A stretch of DNA of 64,000 nucleotides from positions 123,397 through 187,396 of the forward strand of contig KQ965798.1 of assembly GCA_001574975.1 (NCBI GenBank). The letters are read 5' to 3'. The translations under genes and the position numbers were made by a program. The stretch is from Gonapodya prolifera JEL478 (Eukaryota; Monoblepharomycota; Monoblepharidomycetes; Monoblepharidales; Gonapodyaceae). Below, piece by piece: positions 12,665 through 22,594 of this stretch. Each line of letters opens with the position of its first letter. Position 1 is the stretch's first letter. The notes below the pieces were generated by a model. That model ran no database searches, was not told the origin of the DNA, and was given only the letters and a program-made list of their open reading frames with translations.

Positions 12665-14517
12665 TCAATCCTCCACCTGGAGTTCCGGTCGAATATCCTT
12701 CCCTTCACTCGACATCCCCTCCAAGTATGCCAAAACCAACTCGTAAACATCCTTTGACAATCCTTTGTAGCTCTTCACCTATATGGTAGCCAGTACAGAC
12801 ATGTGAGACGTTGCTCCTGCACCACTAACACGCACCATCCCCCACACAATCTCACTCCTCACCTCATCATCCAATCCACGCAATGCACGATTCAACCCCT
12901 GGACAAACTTTTGTCCCTCTTTTTCCACAGCTTCCCTTAGCGTATGCATCGTCGATTTGATCTCGAACGCCACCGCCCCCGTTCGAGGGAGTCGCATCAA
13001 AGTCTGCCGTTCCGTGCGGTAAAACACGCGGTCGGCGAGGTTGGATGCCGTGAGGGGTGAGTCTGTAGATTGGGAAAACTTCTTCTGCCGGTCGGCTTGG
13101 AAGTCTTTGCGATACCTGGTGCGCGCCGTGTGATGAGGATGTCGTCAATAAAAAAATAAAAAAAAAAAAGACCAGCCATGGCCACTCTTACATGCGAGGA
13201 TCAGTCGTGAGGGCCCAGTTGTACCGATTTACGGGTTTCCCAGTCCGCAACCCGGAATTAAAAAACCTCAAGGTGGAAAAAGAAGGTTAACACAAGACGC
13301 CGGGACAGCACAAACTCCAAAGAGTCCCACTTATTCATGCCCTTCCTGAGCTGCGAATTGTACTTGGGAACAGGCCCATGGACGGTCGTGAAGAGGGTTC
13401 CAATGCGCTCTCGTTGGATCACGCTGTCAGCAGGGAACACGATGGTGGAAGCAGGTCAAACCTGACTAGAACACCAGCCAAATCGACGAGGCGAGATGTC
13501 CCTGCTCACCCAGGAAACGAGAATACGTTGACGGCTGAGACGAAGCGGTACTCTGGTGCGTCACCGTCTAGCTCTGGGTCCGGAGGTTCATTTCCAGGCA
13601 TGACGAGCACCCAGTCAGCCTATTTACACATTTTTTCAGGTCGTGAGTCTGATGGCCCACTGCAAAAAAAGAAGTTGTTGCGTCACTCACTTGAGTCAAA
13701 TGCCCCATGACATAAAGCGGTCGCGCCCAATCAGCGCCTCCTGGTCCAAGGTCCCACTGTTGGTCGAGAAGATTGTTTTGAAACAATCGCGTCCCGCCCA
13801 GCTCGACCCATTCGAATGACGAGGGAAATTTGAAGAGGAGATAGTCCAGGACGTGTTCGAGCAATTCCCTGTTGGCCTGTCCAAGAAACGACACGGATCA
13901 TGCCTTTAACCGTTAAAAGGCATTGTAGTGCGCCGGTGCTTACCTCCTCGAGAAGCTTGAGGTCAACATTTGAATCATACGGCGCGGGCGGGCGGGCGTG
14001 GAGAACCTCATCTGCTGACATCACATGCGATATAAATGGAATGAGCGGCTTACAGATGAGAGCTCCACGCAAGCGACACTCACTTGGCTCCGTCGCTATC
14101 GTCTCTTGCCGCGCCTTCATATCGTCGTGATACTTTTCATCAAACTCGATGAGTTCGTCCGCAGGACAAAACGACTTGAGCGGTCGAGCGAGAAACGGGT
14201 TGGATGATCCACTTTCAAAAATCCCTGTCTCCATTGGTAGTACTGAAGCTCACGAGGTTCATTTTCTGTCTGTGCGGAGACGGCTGCATGTACACGCCGT
14301 TTCCATAGACGCGGCGAGGAGGAAGTGGCGACGCGTTGAGAACAGGATCGATCGGTGCATCGGGCATGAACAGCGTCGTGGGCTTGCCATCGTTTTTCTC
14401 GCTCTTGGTCGATCGCGAGGAGGTCGGGCCGCCCGTGAGCAGGTACACGGCGATTGCTGCTACAGAAACAACTGCCGTACCGACAGCCAAGGCTGGATAA
14501 AGAGAGCGTTGCGCCAT
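12665..14517 (-). CDS. DUF3445 (HDOD-like heme-dependent N-demethylase family) membrane-anchored protein
   Basis: Member of the DUF3445 family (PF11927), relatives of which are described as heme-dependent oxidative N-demethylases. An N-terminal membrane anchor, LAVGTAVVSVAAIAVYLL, lies at residues 9-26 (14490-14440). Then come PFLARPLKS with FDEKYHDDMKARQ (14100-14180), RELLEHVLDYLLFKFPSSFEW (13800-13870), VHGPVPKYNSQLRKGMNKWD (13330-13400), the family signature FYRTERQTLMRLPRTGAVAF (12960-13025), and a C-terminal helix ending at the stop 12665-12667. The intron near 13143-13172 carries an A-rich tract. Activity is inferred from the family only. Confidence 0.85.
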
Positions 14518-14780
14518 CGGCAGCTCAGGCGTGGAGGGAGTTGAAGAACGAGCTTGTTACCAACGTCGTGCCGATCACTCGGAACTTTTTACCGGACCAA
14601 ACTCAAAGTGACTCAGGTAACCAAAAATTAGATTTGCATGAGTAAAGGCATCTTCCATAACTCGCTAAAAAAAGAAAAACGCTGTCACAGCTCCAATTGT
14701 TGCTGATAGGCACCTGTAGCCTTGACTGTTTTACAGGAGGAAGAAGACACCTGGAGTGAAAGCGAGGCAACAGTAAGTCG

Positions 14781-15430
14781 TCAGATAAAGTCAAGGAAGT
14801 CATTCAAGAGAGAAATACCAGCCACAAGGAGAGCAAGTCCTCCGACAGTCTTGAAGTCCGTTGTACGAGAGGCGCCTCCGACGTTCGCATTGTACGCGTT
14901 GCACAAGGACGTGAAGGTTTGGAACTTCGTAGCAGCCGGGGTGGAAGCATAGTTGGAGCACTGGGCCGCCGGAGTGCTCTGGTCGTACGCATTAATCACG
15001 TCGGTGCTGTTGGAGGCGAGAGCGTCGCAGAGAGCGTTGACGGAAGTCACAGTGGTGTTCACGTCGTCCTTGGTGAGGGCATCCAGGACCTGCAGCGAGT
15101 TGAGGCAGCCGACAAAGAGACTCTTCGGCGTCGGGGTGCACTGGGAGAGCTGTGCGAACTTGGAACACGGGACTAGTTGCACGGTGAGGCACCTTTGATG
15201 TACGAGTCACACTATGTGCAATCTAGCTTTTGGGCGGTGGCACGCTTGCTGAAGTGGCCTGGAGAGCCAAAGAAGGCAGTTGACAGGAACTAAAAGTCAT
15301 CAGCCTGAGTGGTGCGAGAAACAAGCTTGGAGAGGAACTCACTATCAGCAGCAGGAGAGGACGAAACAAGTAGCGCAAGAGCCAAAAGGATGACGGCGAT
15401 GCGGCTGGACGGCCATTGGCCGATCACGAG
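14781..15430 (-). CDS. Small secreted Cys-containing protein with C-terminal hydrophobic tail
   Basis: Unrecognised secreted protein. The main exon (14781-15182) encodes PCSKFAQLSQC, a Thr/Ser/Ala-rich body with evenly spaced Cys and NTT/NST glycosylation sites, and ends in a hydrophobic tail, LALLVAGISLLNDFLDFI, which could be a GPI-attachment signal. An upstream exon near 15340-15415 reads RIAVILLALALLVSSSPAA, a good signal peptide, but I found no in-frame ATG in front of it, so the 5' end is open and may hold a further intron or an error. A decayed tandem copy lies 0.7 kb upstream. Confidence 0.5.
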
Positions 15431-15436
15431 TAGGAT

Positions 15437-15887
15437 TTAGACTTGGATGCGAGAGTTCGATGGTGGGTCGCATGGCAGAGCTTCTTTTTTAAGTGGTGTG
15501 CGACAGTTCTTGAACAGTTTTGCATCCTCGATTTTAACATGGACAGAGTTTCCATGTAAGCCGATAAAACAGTTCTGAACGGTTGGGGTGGCTCCAATTT
15601 GTTTCAGGCATCTCATTCTTTGATTTCTCCAGGGCATTTCGAAGAAGTGCTGGAACGGAGAAGATCTTCCCAATTGTTTGAAGAGAAAGGAAATGTAATG
15701 GACACGTTCATTTTGCGTTCTGGGATGGGTTGTTGCGTACCTTACCACAGCAGGAACAAATGTCCCTCCCTCAATGCAGGTTGATGAAAACAGCAACCCC
15801 TTTGCGCCATCGACGGTTGGCGGATGAGCTTCAAGGACGTGCCAATAATGTTTGGAATTAATTTTGCTGGCACAGCAAACGTAAACT
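15437..15887. other. Intergenic stretch, no gene recognised
   Basis: About 450 bp between the secreted-protein gene and its decayed copy. I see no conserved reading, RNA gene or repeat beyond ordinary sequence. Confidence 0.4.
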
Positions 15888-16190
15888 CTAAATAATATGC
15901 CTTTTATCCGCCACGACGAGGGCAAGTTCCTCCGACAGTCTTGATCTCCATTGCGCACGAGATGGGCCTCCGACTTTTGCATTGTAGGCAGTGCGAACGG
16001 TCGTTAAGTTTTGCTGTCCGTGGTTGGAAGTGATGTTTGCACACATCACCTGAGACAAGTTGATGTTGAAACTTTTAATCTCTTCGGTGTTGTTGGTAGC
16101 AGTTGCATCGTAGATAACGTTCCTACTCGTCAGCGTGCTTTGTTTACGTCGGCCTGGTTGAAGAGGTTCAAATATTAGGTCAACCGTCAA
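15888..16190 (-). pseudogene. Decayed tandem copy of the small secreted protein gene
   Basis: Reads TSRNVIYDATATNNTEEI then NAKVGGPSRAQW on the minus strand, aligning with TSVNALCDALASNSTDVI and NANVGGASRTTDF of the gene at 14781-15430. DNA identity is plain around GCAAGTCCTCCGACAGTCTT (14833-14852) versus the same stretch at about 15920-15940, which has one base difference. The Cys codons are mostly replaced, the hydrophobic tail is lost and no signal peptide is found, so I read it as a relic of a tandem duplication. Confidence 0.65.
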
Positions 16191-16468
16191 GGTGAATCGC
16201 ACGGACCAACAAAGCGAAATCACTGCTTAAACATATGCCAGAACTGCAAAACTACGTTTTAGTAATTCACAAAATGGATTTCGAACCGACGAGGAGAGCT
16301 TCAATGAGTTTGGCCTTGGAAATTTGGAATTTGGAAATTAAACAATGTGTCCGAGGAAGTTATTCCACTTTAACGCACACGTATACCGGTCCCTGTTGAC
16401 AACATGACCGTCGAACGTGACGATCACAACTCTCTAACACCGACTGACCAAAGCATGACTCGTTGCCA

Positions 16469-18362
16469 ATGCTGGACAGCACTTACACCCGTTTCAAATT
16501 CCCACACTCCCTTCAACGATGGCTATCACTCATTGTCCTTGGAGCGCTGCTGCTCGTGAGGGGGACGGACGCTTTCTCCGAGAAGCTGGTGGGTTGGCGA
16601 GCAGCCACTGAAAGGGGATACCTTGGACTCACGACCATCATCAAAGAAAGACTTCTTCGCGGCTGATGTCACGTAGATGCGGCGGCGTTTTCCGGCGGGA
16701 GGATATCATCAGCGGCCTGGACGCGAAAATCCGAGTGAAGTTCGATATCGCCAAGACAGATGTGACACTTGTAATCTATAATTGGGAGGACACGGGAGCG
16801 CTCGGGTATACGCCGGAGGGCGAGGTCAATGTGCAGTATCTCTGCGACTCCACAGCGGTGCAGGATGGCGCGTGCGGGGAGGAGGACATTGGACGGTTCA
16901 TCGTACGCTCCAATGCCACCCTGACTGCCCCTGTTGTGACCGCAAGACTCGCATTCGCCTCCGATCCGACAGTTCGCGTTCCTCTGACGGTGTCCTATGA
17001 TGTGAATGTGACGGGCTACTATTGCGTGTATGTGATGTCAACGACAGACGACTTTGACGAAGCGGGGGAACACTTCCAGGCGTTGGCGTGGTTTAAGAAC
17101 CCATATGGAGAGATTCCTGGGGTGGAGTACCACAAACTGCCGTTCTATGGGATCATGAGCGTGCTCTATCTGGCGGTGGGAATGGTGTGGATGGGGTTAT
17201 CCTTGTGGCACTGGCGAGAAATCCTTCCGATTCAAAACTTTCTCTCTTTGGTCACATTCTTCATCATGTTGGAGAACTCATTCACGTACGGATTCTACGA
17301 TTACTAGTGAGTCACGTGTTGGGCTGCTTCCGTCCTCCAATCTGACGAGGACCAATCCCAGTAACAACCACGGATCCCCATCAAACTTTCTTCTTGTGCT
17401 CGTAGTCGTGCTCAGTGCTGGTCGGAACACCGTCAGTCTGTTCATCTTGCTCATCGTGTCACTCGGTTTCGGCGTTGTGAAGCCAACCCTTGGGAGCACG
17501 ATGCAACGCTGCATAGGGCTGGCCTGGGTTCATTTTGTATTTGGCAACTTGTACATTGCGGGACAAATGGTCAGCCGTGAGGTGAACTTCTTCAACTTCC
17601 TCGTCTTTGGTGAGAAACAGTCCCTGGTGAAGCCGCCGATACAGACTAAAACTAAATCTACTTAGTGCTCCCTATTGCTCTGGCGATGACTGTTTTCTAT
17701 ATTTGGACTTTCAGCGCTCTAGCGCAAACAATCCAGACACTCGAGCTTCGCCGGCAAGTTCACAAGCTCAGCATGTACCGCTCCCTTTATCGCCTTCTCA
17801 TCGTCGGAATGGTGGGACTCGGCGTTTATCTCGCGTGTATGAGTATCGCGTTCCGTGGTCATACGGAGGAAGCATGGATGGCTAGGAACTGGAGAATTCG
17901 ATGGTGAGTTCAGTCCACCATCAACGAGTTAAGATCTTGAGAAGTGTCCAACCTGAAATTGTCGATATCTCTAGGCTCTGGACCGAAGGATTCTTAAACG
18001 TATTGTATGCGTTGATTTTCTGGTCCGTCCTGTTCCTTTGGCGTCCGACAGCCAACAACTCGCGATATGGGCTCCTCCTCCCCACATCCGCCGAGGACGC
18101 ACTGGACGACGATGACTATGAAGCGGGGGATGTTGGTGTGGGTATGACGACTGCCCAAAAGAGGGACGTCGGCGCAAAGGGAAGAGGTGCGACCGAAGAA
18201 GATGGTGAGGAAGATGTTCTCGCATGGGCTGAGAAGAACCTTGGTGGTGCACCATCGAATGGTGGACATGATAATGGGGAGAGCGTTGACGATGACGCTG
18301 CTGTTCTGGACGGTGACGTCGAAGCACAACTAATTCGAGACGAGCAAGTGAAATTGCGATAG
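16469..18362 (+). CDS. PTM1/GPR107-type lung seven-transmembrane protein
   Basis: Golgi/endosome membrane protein of the Ptm1/GPR107-108 (lung 7TM receptor) family. Exon 1 from ATG 16469 encodes a signal peptide (WLSLIVLGALLLV). The luminal domain follows, with NWEDTGALGYT, a Cys pair at about 16840-16880 and VPLTVSYDVNVTGYYCVY. The seven-TM domain starts at LPFYGIMSVLYLAVGMVWMG (about 17130) and goes on through ILPIQNFLSLVTFFIMLEN, VVLSAGRNTVSLFILLIVS, FGNLYIAGQMV, VLPIALAMTVFYIWTFSAL and EGFLNVLYALIFWSVLFLW. The acidic cytoplasmic tail ends at 18362. Introns fall after FYDY, FLVFG and RIRW. Family members traffic through the Golgi; the ligand is unknown. Confidence 0.9.
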
Positions 18363-18491
18363 ATTGCATTACATAACCATTATGAAGTACATACGACGAG
18401 GCGGTGGTGGATGTGGGTGGGGGTGGGCCCTAAGCAACCACAGCCTCAGGCTGGGCTCCAACACATTCCTTCGGTTCGAATCGGATTTTCG

Positions 18492-21400
18492 ATGATGTCC
18501 TCACCGAATCGTGGGAGTCCGCCCTACTACTCGCCGAACGGGGTGAATCCGCCATCAGGGGCGGGTGTATACGGACATTCTCGGGGCTCCTCGCTGGGAA
18601 GAGCACCGCCGAGCTTGCCTTATATTTCTCCACCTGTGTCGCCAAACGCAGCACCACAGGACCGAGATGGTCTGATAAACGAAGATGCTGGCCTGAGACA
18701 GCGAATCAACGATGTCGAGGTCAGTGTTTACGGTTCACGGTAGCACCTCTTCACCTTTTCACATCTTTCACATCGCCAGAGTCGGCTGCAAAAAAGCAAC
18801 GCAGTGAAGAATGGTAAGGCCACCATAGTGATTGGAGAGCTCTCTCAGTGATTCCACCTGGATGTTTCTTTCAATGTTGCACTTTTACTCACTCCACAAA
18901 GGGGTTCTCGCAATATCCAACATCCAGACATCGAAGAAGGCGAAGGAAGACGCCAAGGAGGAACTGACGCGAATCTATCCTCAGGTTTGCCTCATACTTT
19001 ATCTCATTTGTAGAACCTCGAACACTGAAACTACCAAATTCAGATTGTGGACGAAGCGCTCGAAGTGATTTCACTTTTAAAGCAGCGCGGGGTAGTCCTT
19101 GAACGATTGGCCGCTAATGACGGGTTGGCGTCAAAGGTGGCGAGCGAGGAGCGAAACAGGTTTCAAGCTGAACTTGAAGCACAGAAAGAGGAAGGGAGAC
19201 GTGCATTCGCCCATTTGGATCAACAGCAGGGAAAGCTCAAAGTAGATCTCGACCAAACACGCCGACTGGAGGCCGAAGCTCGCAGTCAGGCGTCCTTCTA
19301 CAAACAGGAACTGGAGCGGGCTCAACATGAGACATACAATAAGGTGAACGAATATGAGAAGGCAAATTTACAGATGAGACTCGACATTCAACGTTATATT
19401 GGAACTGTTTCGGAGACGTACGTTGCTATGATACCTCTGAATGCTGTTGGACATCTTCACCTCACCTTCTTGTGTTCCAGGAATAGGCAGAATGCCGATT
19501 TAACGTCCCAGATTGAGGAATTGCAAAGGACGGTTAAAGATTTGGAGCTCAGAGCAGAAACGGCGGAGGATCGCTTAGAGGTTGCCCAACGCGAGCACGG
19601 GGAACAAGTTGTTGAAATCGAATCACAGGTGACCGAGCTACAGAAAGACTACGATGTCCAAATTGCAGAATTGAAGAAGGGCAATGCCGCACAGAATGAC
19701 TCAGTCACCCGTTTGAAAGCGTTGGAACAAGAAGCGAACGCACTACGCACCTCCTTTGAGCACGCTAAACAGGACAACGCCTTTTTGAATGACCAACTTG
19801 CTGCGCTTGAAGGAACTAATCAACTTCTTGGAGCGGAGTTGGAGAAGTTGATCCGTGGAAAGGAACAGGACGCTTCCTCTCTTGAGCGCTTAGGTGCTTT
19901 AGAGAAAGAGAATGTTGCACTCAAAGCCAGAGAAACGGAGTTGAACGTGGAACTTGCTTCACTCCGAGAGAACTTCGCCCAAGTGCAACGAGAACACCGG
20001 GCTGAGGCAGAACGGGCGCTTGTTGGTGGCACGATGCACGCCCAGGCGAGCGCACGCGTAGACGCCCTTGAGAAGGAAAACGAGACGCTCAAAGTGCAAG
20101 CAGCGTCATTGGCTGAGCAACTTGAAGCTACACGGAAGGCAGTGGTGCAAGTCGAACAAGACTACTCAGCGAAACTTGGCTCAATGCAGACCGATGCTAC
20201 TATGCGCTTGGAAGCCCTGCAGAGGGAGAACGAGTCTCTCCGAATTCGTGAAGGCACTCTGACCAATGAGGTGGACGCGACGCGTAAGGCACTCGCTCAA
20301 GTGCAGAACGACTTGGCGTCAGCGAAAGACGCATTTGGTCATAAGGGGATGGAGTTTGACGAGATGTCAACGAGACTCAAATCTGCCGGGAACATGTTTG
20401 ACGAGGCGACTGCGAAGCTTCAAAATGCGGAGAGGTCAAAGGAGGAGCTTGTTGCTAAGTAAGAACCCCCTACACACGTTTTGTGTGGTTGACCTTTTGA
20501 TTCTGACCGACATTGGTCCCAAGCCTAACGGCTCACATCGCTTCATTGGAAGAGCAGAACGGGAGCCTTGCTAGAGTGAAAGCGGACTTAGAAGGCCAAC
20601 TGTCGACTCTCACAGAAAGATTAAAGATGACATTGGAGGAGCTTGCGATGTCAGTGCAGCATAAAGAATCCGACAGAGAAGTAATTCTCAGGTGAATGTC
20701 CGTCCCGTTTCCTCCTTCTCTTACGTTGGCACTGAAGAATTACCTCTGAAAGGAGTCTCGAGACCGCCAAGGATGAAAACGATCAACTCAGAATGTCTTG
20801 CACAGAGTCGGAAAACCTCATTGTTCAGCTTCGGGCAGAGCTGGACCAACGCGCATCAGAGCTTTCGACATTAGAGTCTGAACGAACGGCGACAAGCCAG
20901 CAATTGGAGGCGTTGCGCCGAGAAACCGAGCATCGCCAAGCAAGAGGAGCAGTTGGTGACGCGGCCGAATCTCCTTCGAAAGCGAAGACTCTAGATGAAA
21001 TTTTGGAAGCAGAGTACTGGAGAGATTTACACCAACAACTTCGGGCTAGCTCAAAAGCAATGTCTGACGAATTAGAAAATCTCAAATCGCAGTCTTCTCA
21101 AAAGCATGAAGACCTAGCCCAACTGAAGAGCAACCTTGCGAACACACCTGCGGGTTCTTCCACAACAATCAATGCGACAGTGGACACTGGAGAGCGAGAT
21201 GTTGCAGTGCAACAACTAGCTGACATTACAGAAATGCTCGCAGCAGAAAAGGAGCTTTCCGCAGGTTTAGCGTCGCAGCTCGAAATTGCAAACAGGCGCC
21301 TTCACACGCTTGAAGAGGACTTAATGCAGCAGACGCTAGAATGGGATGACGAGCGATCGGTTCTCCAAACTCAGCTCGGCTCGCATCAGAGCAGTTCAGC

Positions 21401-22430
21401 TCTGGAGTTGGAGGAGTCTCGCCAGGCTCTCGACCACCTTCACGAAGAGTACCAAAAGGTTCGATTAGCGCTCGATGACCAATCCCGAAGTAGCTCGGCG
21501 ACGCAGCTTGCGCTTAGTGAGGAGCTGGAGAGTTTGAAAACCCTTGTGCAATCCGAGAGGGAGGAATGGAAGAATATCGAAGCGAGTCTTCAAACTCGGG
21601 CTTCGAATTTGGAGAAAAGTGTGCAAGAGCTTAGCGCGGCGCAAGCTCAGTGGACGGAAGAACGTACCTCCCTGCTCCAGCGAACCGAACACATCGGAGG
21701 CACTGTTTCCGGTACCGCGGACACCGCTGAATTGGAGAACCTTCGGGCTCGTTTGGAGAACATCACCAAGACATCGGAGGCGGAGCGAGCTGGATGGGAG
21801 ATTGAGCGGAGGGCGCAGCAGTCGCGCATCGATGATTTGACAGCGACCTCCAGCACACTGGGAGTGATGATGCAGGAGCTGGACGGTCTCCAAGTTGACG
21901 TGAGAAGGCTGCAGAATGAGAACGCGACACTCAAGAGAACCCTCGCCGCAGCGGCTGACGACACTCGGCTGCGAACAGAACTTGAGGCCAAGCACGCGGA
22001 GGTGCAGAATTTGACGGGGCAAGTGAAGAAGTACCAAGAGTACACTTCGCAAATGGAAGCACAACTTGCTACCACCAGCGCAGAGATTAAAGTGAGTGGC
22101 GCCATCAAAGTTTATAGAGCAACGTCGTTTCTAAGAGAAGACGCACCCGGTATAGTCCCTCAACGCGAAACTGACCGAGCAGCTCAACGTTCTTCAATCA
22201 CAGTCCGAAGAATCGCAATTGGCCGGTTTAGCGAGCCTGCTTGAACAAGAGAGGAGAGCAAGGCAGAAGGAGCTTGAGGATGTGAGTTTTCTTCGGATTG
22301 TTGGTCGCACGGTGCCATCAGTGCTGATGATGACGTCCGATTGCCACAGGTGCGGAAGAAGGTAGCTGCTCTGTCTCCAACCGGACAGCCTGCGAAAGCT
22401 AGCTGGGGAGGCTGGTTCGGTTCGAGATAA
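18492..22430 (+). CDS. Long coiled-coil protein (about 1,150 aa)
   Basis: Unrecognised coiled-coil protein. The first 85 residues are a Pro/Ser/Gly-rich head (SPNRGSPPYYSPNG). From about 18900 to 22300 almost every frame-consistent exon is heptad-like, rich in Leu, Glu, Gln and Lys, with repeated phrases such as LEKENETLKVQA, LEATRKAVVQVE and LTNEVDATRKALAQVQ (20060-20300), which suggest internal duplication of a roughly 60-residue unit. The tail after the last intron is Gly/Trp-rich and ends ASWGGWFGSR at stop 22428-22430. The build fits a golgin, myosin-tail-like or centrosomal scaffold; I cannot choose. Some small exons near 18780-19060 and 20500-20800 are approximate. It converges on USP39, with 164 bp between stops. 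Confidence 0.75.
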
Positions 22431-22594
22431 AAGCCCTCGTTCTATTGGTGAGTGGATGTGACATTGAAGTATACGCAAATGGAAATGGCATAATATGGTA
22501 TTCCAGTAATTGTAGTTGAATTGCGAGCAAACTGTACATGTATATGACATCTTAGTTTCTGCGAATTCGGATAGCCTTGCAGCGCTACGTTGAT

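Noticed and set aside
13143-13172. A-rich tract as a possible retroposed poly(A) tail
   Set aside because: It sits inside an intron of the DUF3445 gene with no flanking duplication or retroelement sequence; simple low complexity is enough.
22442-22594. Extended C-terminal reading of USP39 down to 22442
   Set aside because: A 67-bp intron restores the family ending MIFLSESYVQIWERK with stop at 22595, so the longer reading is intron and 3' flank.
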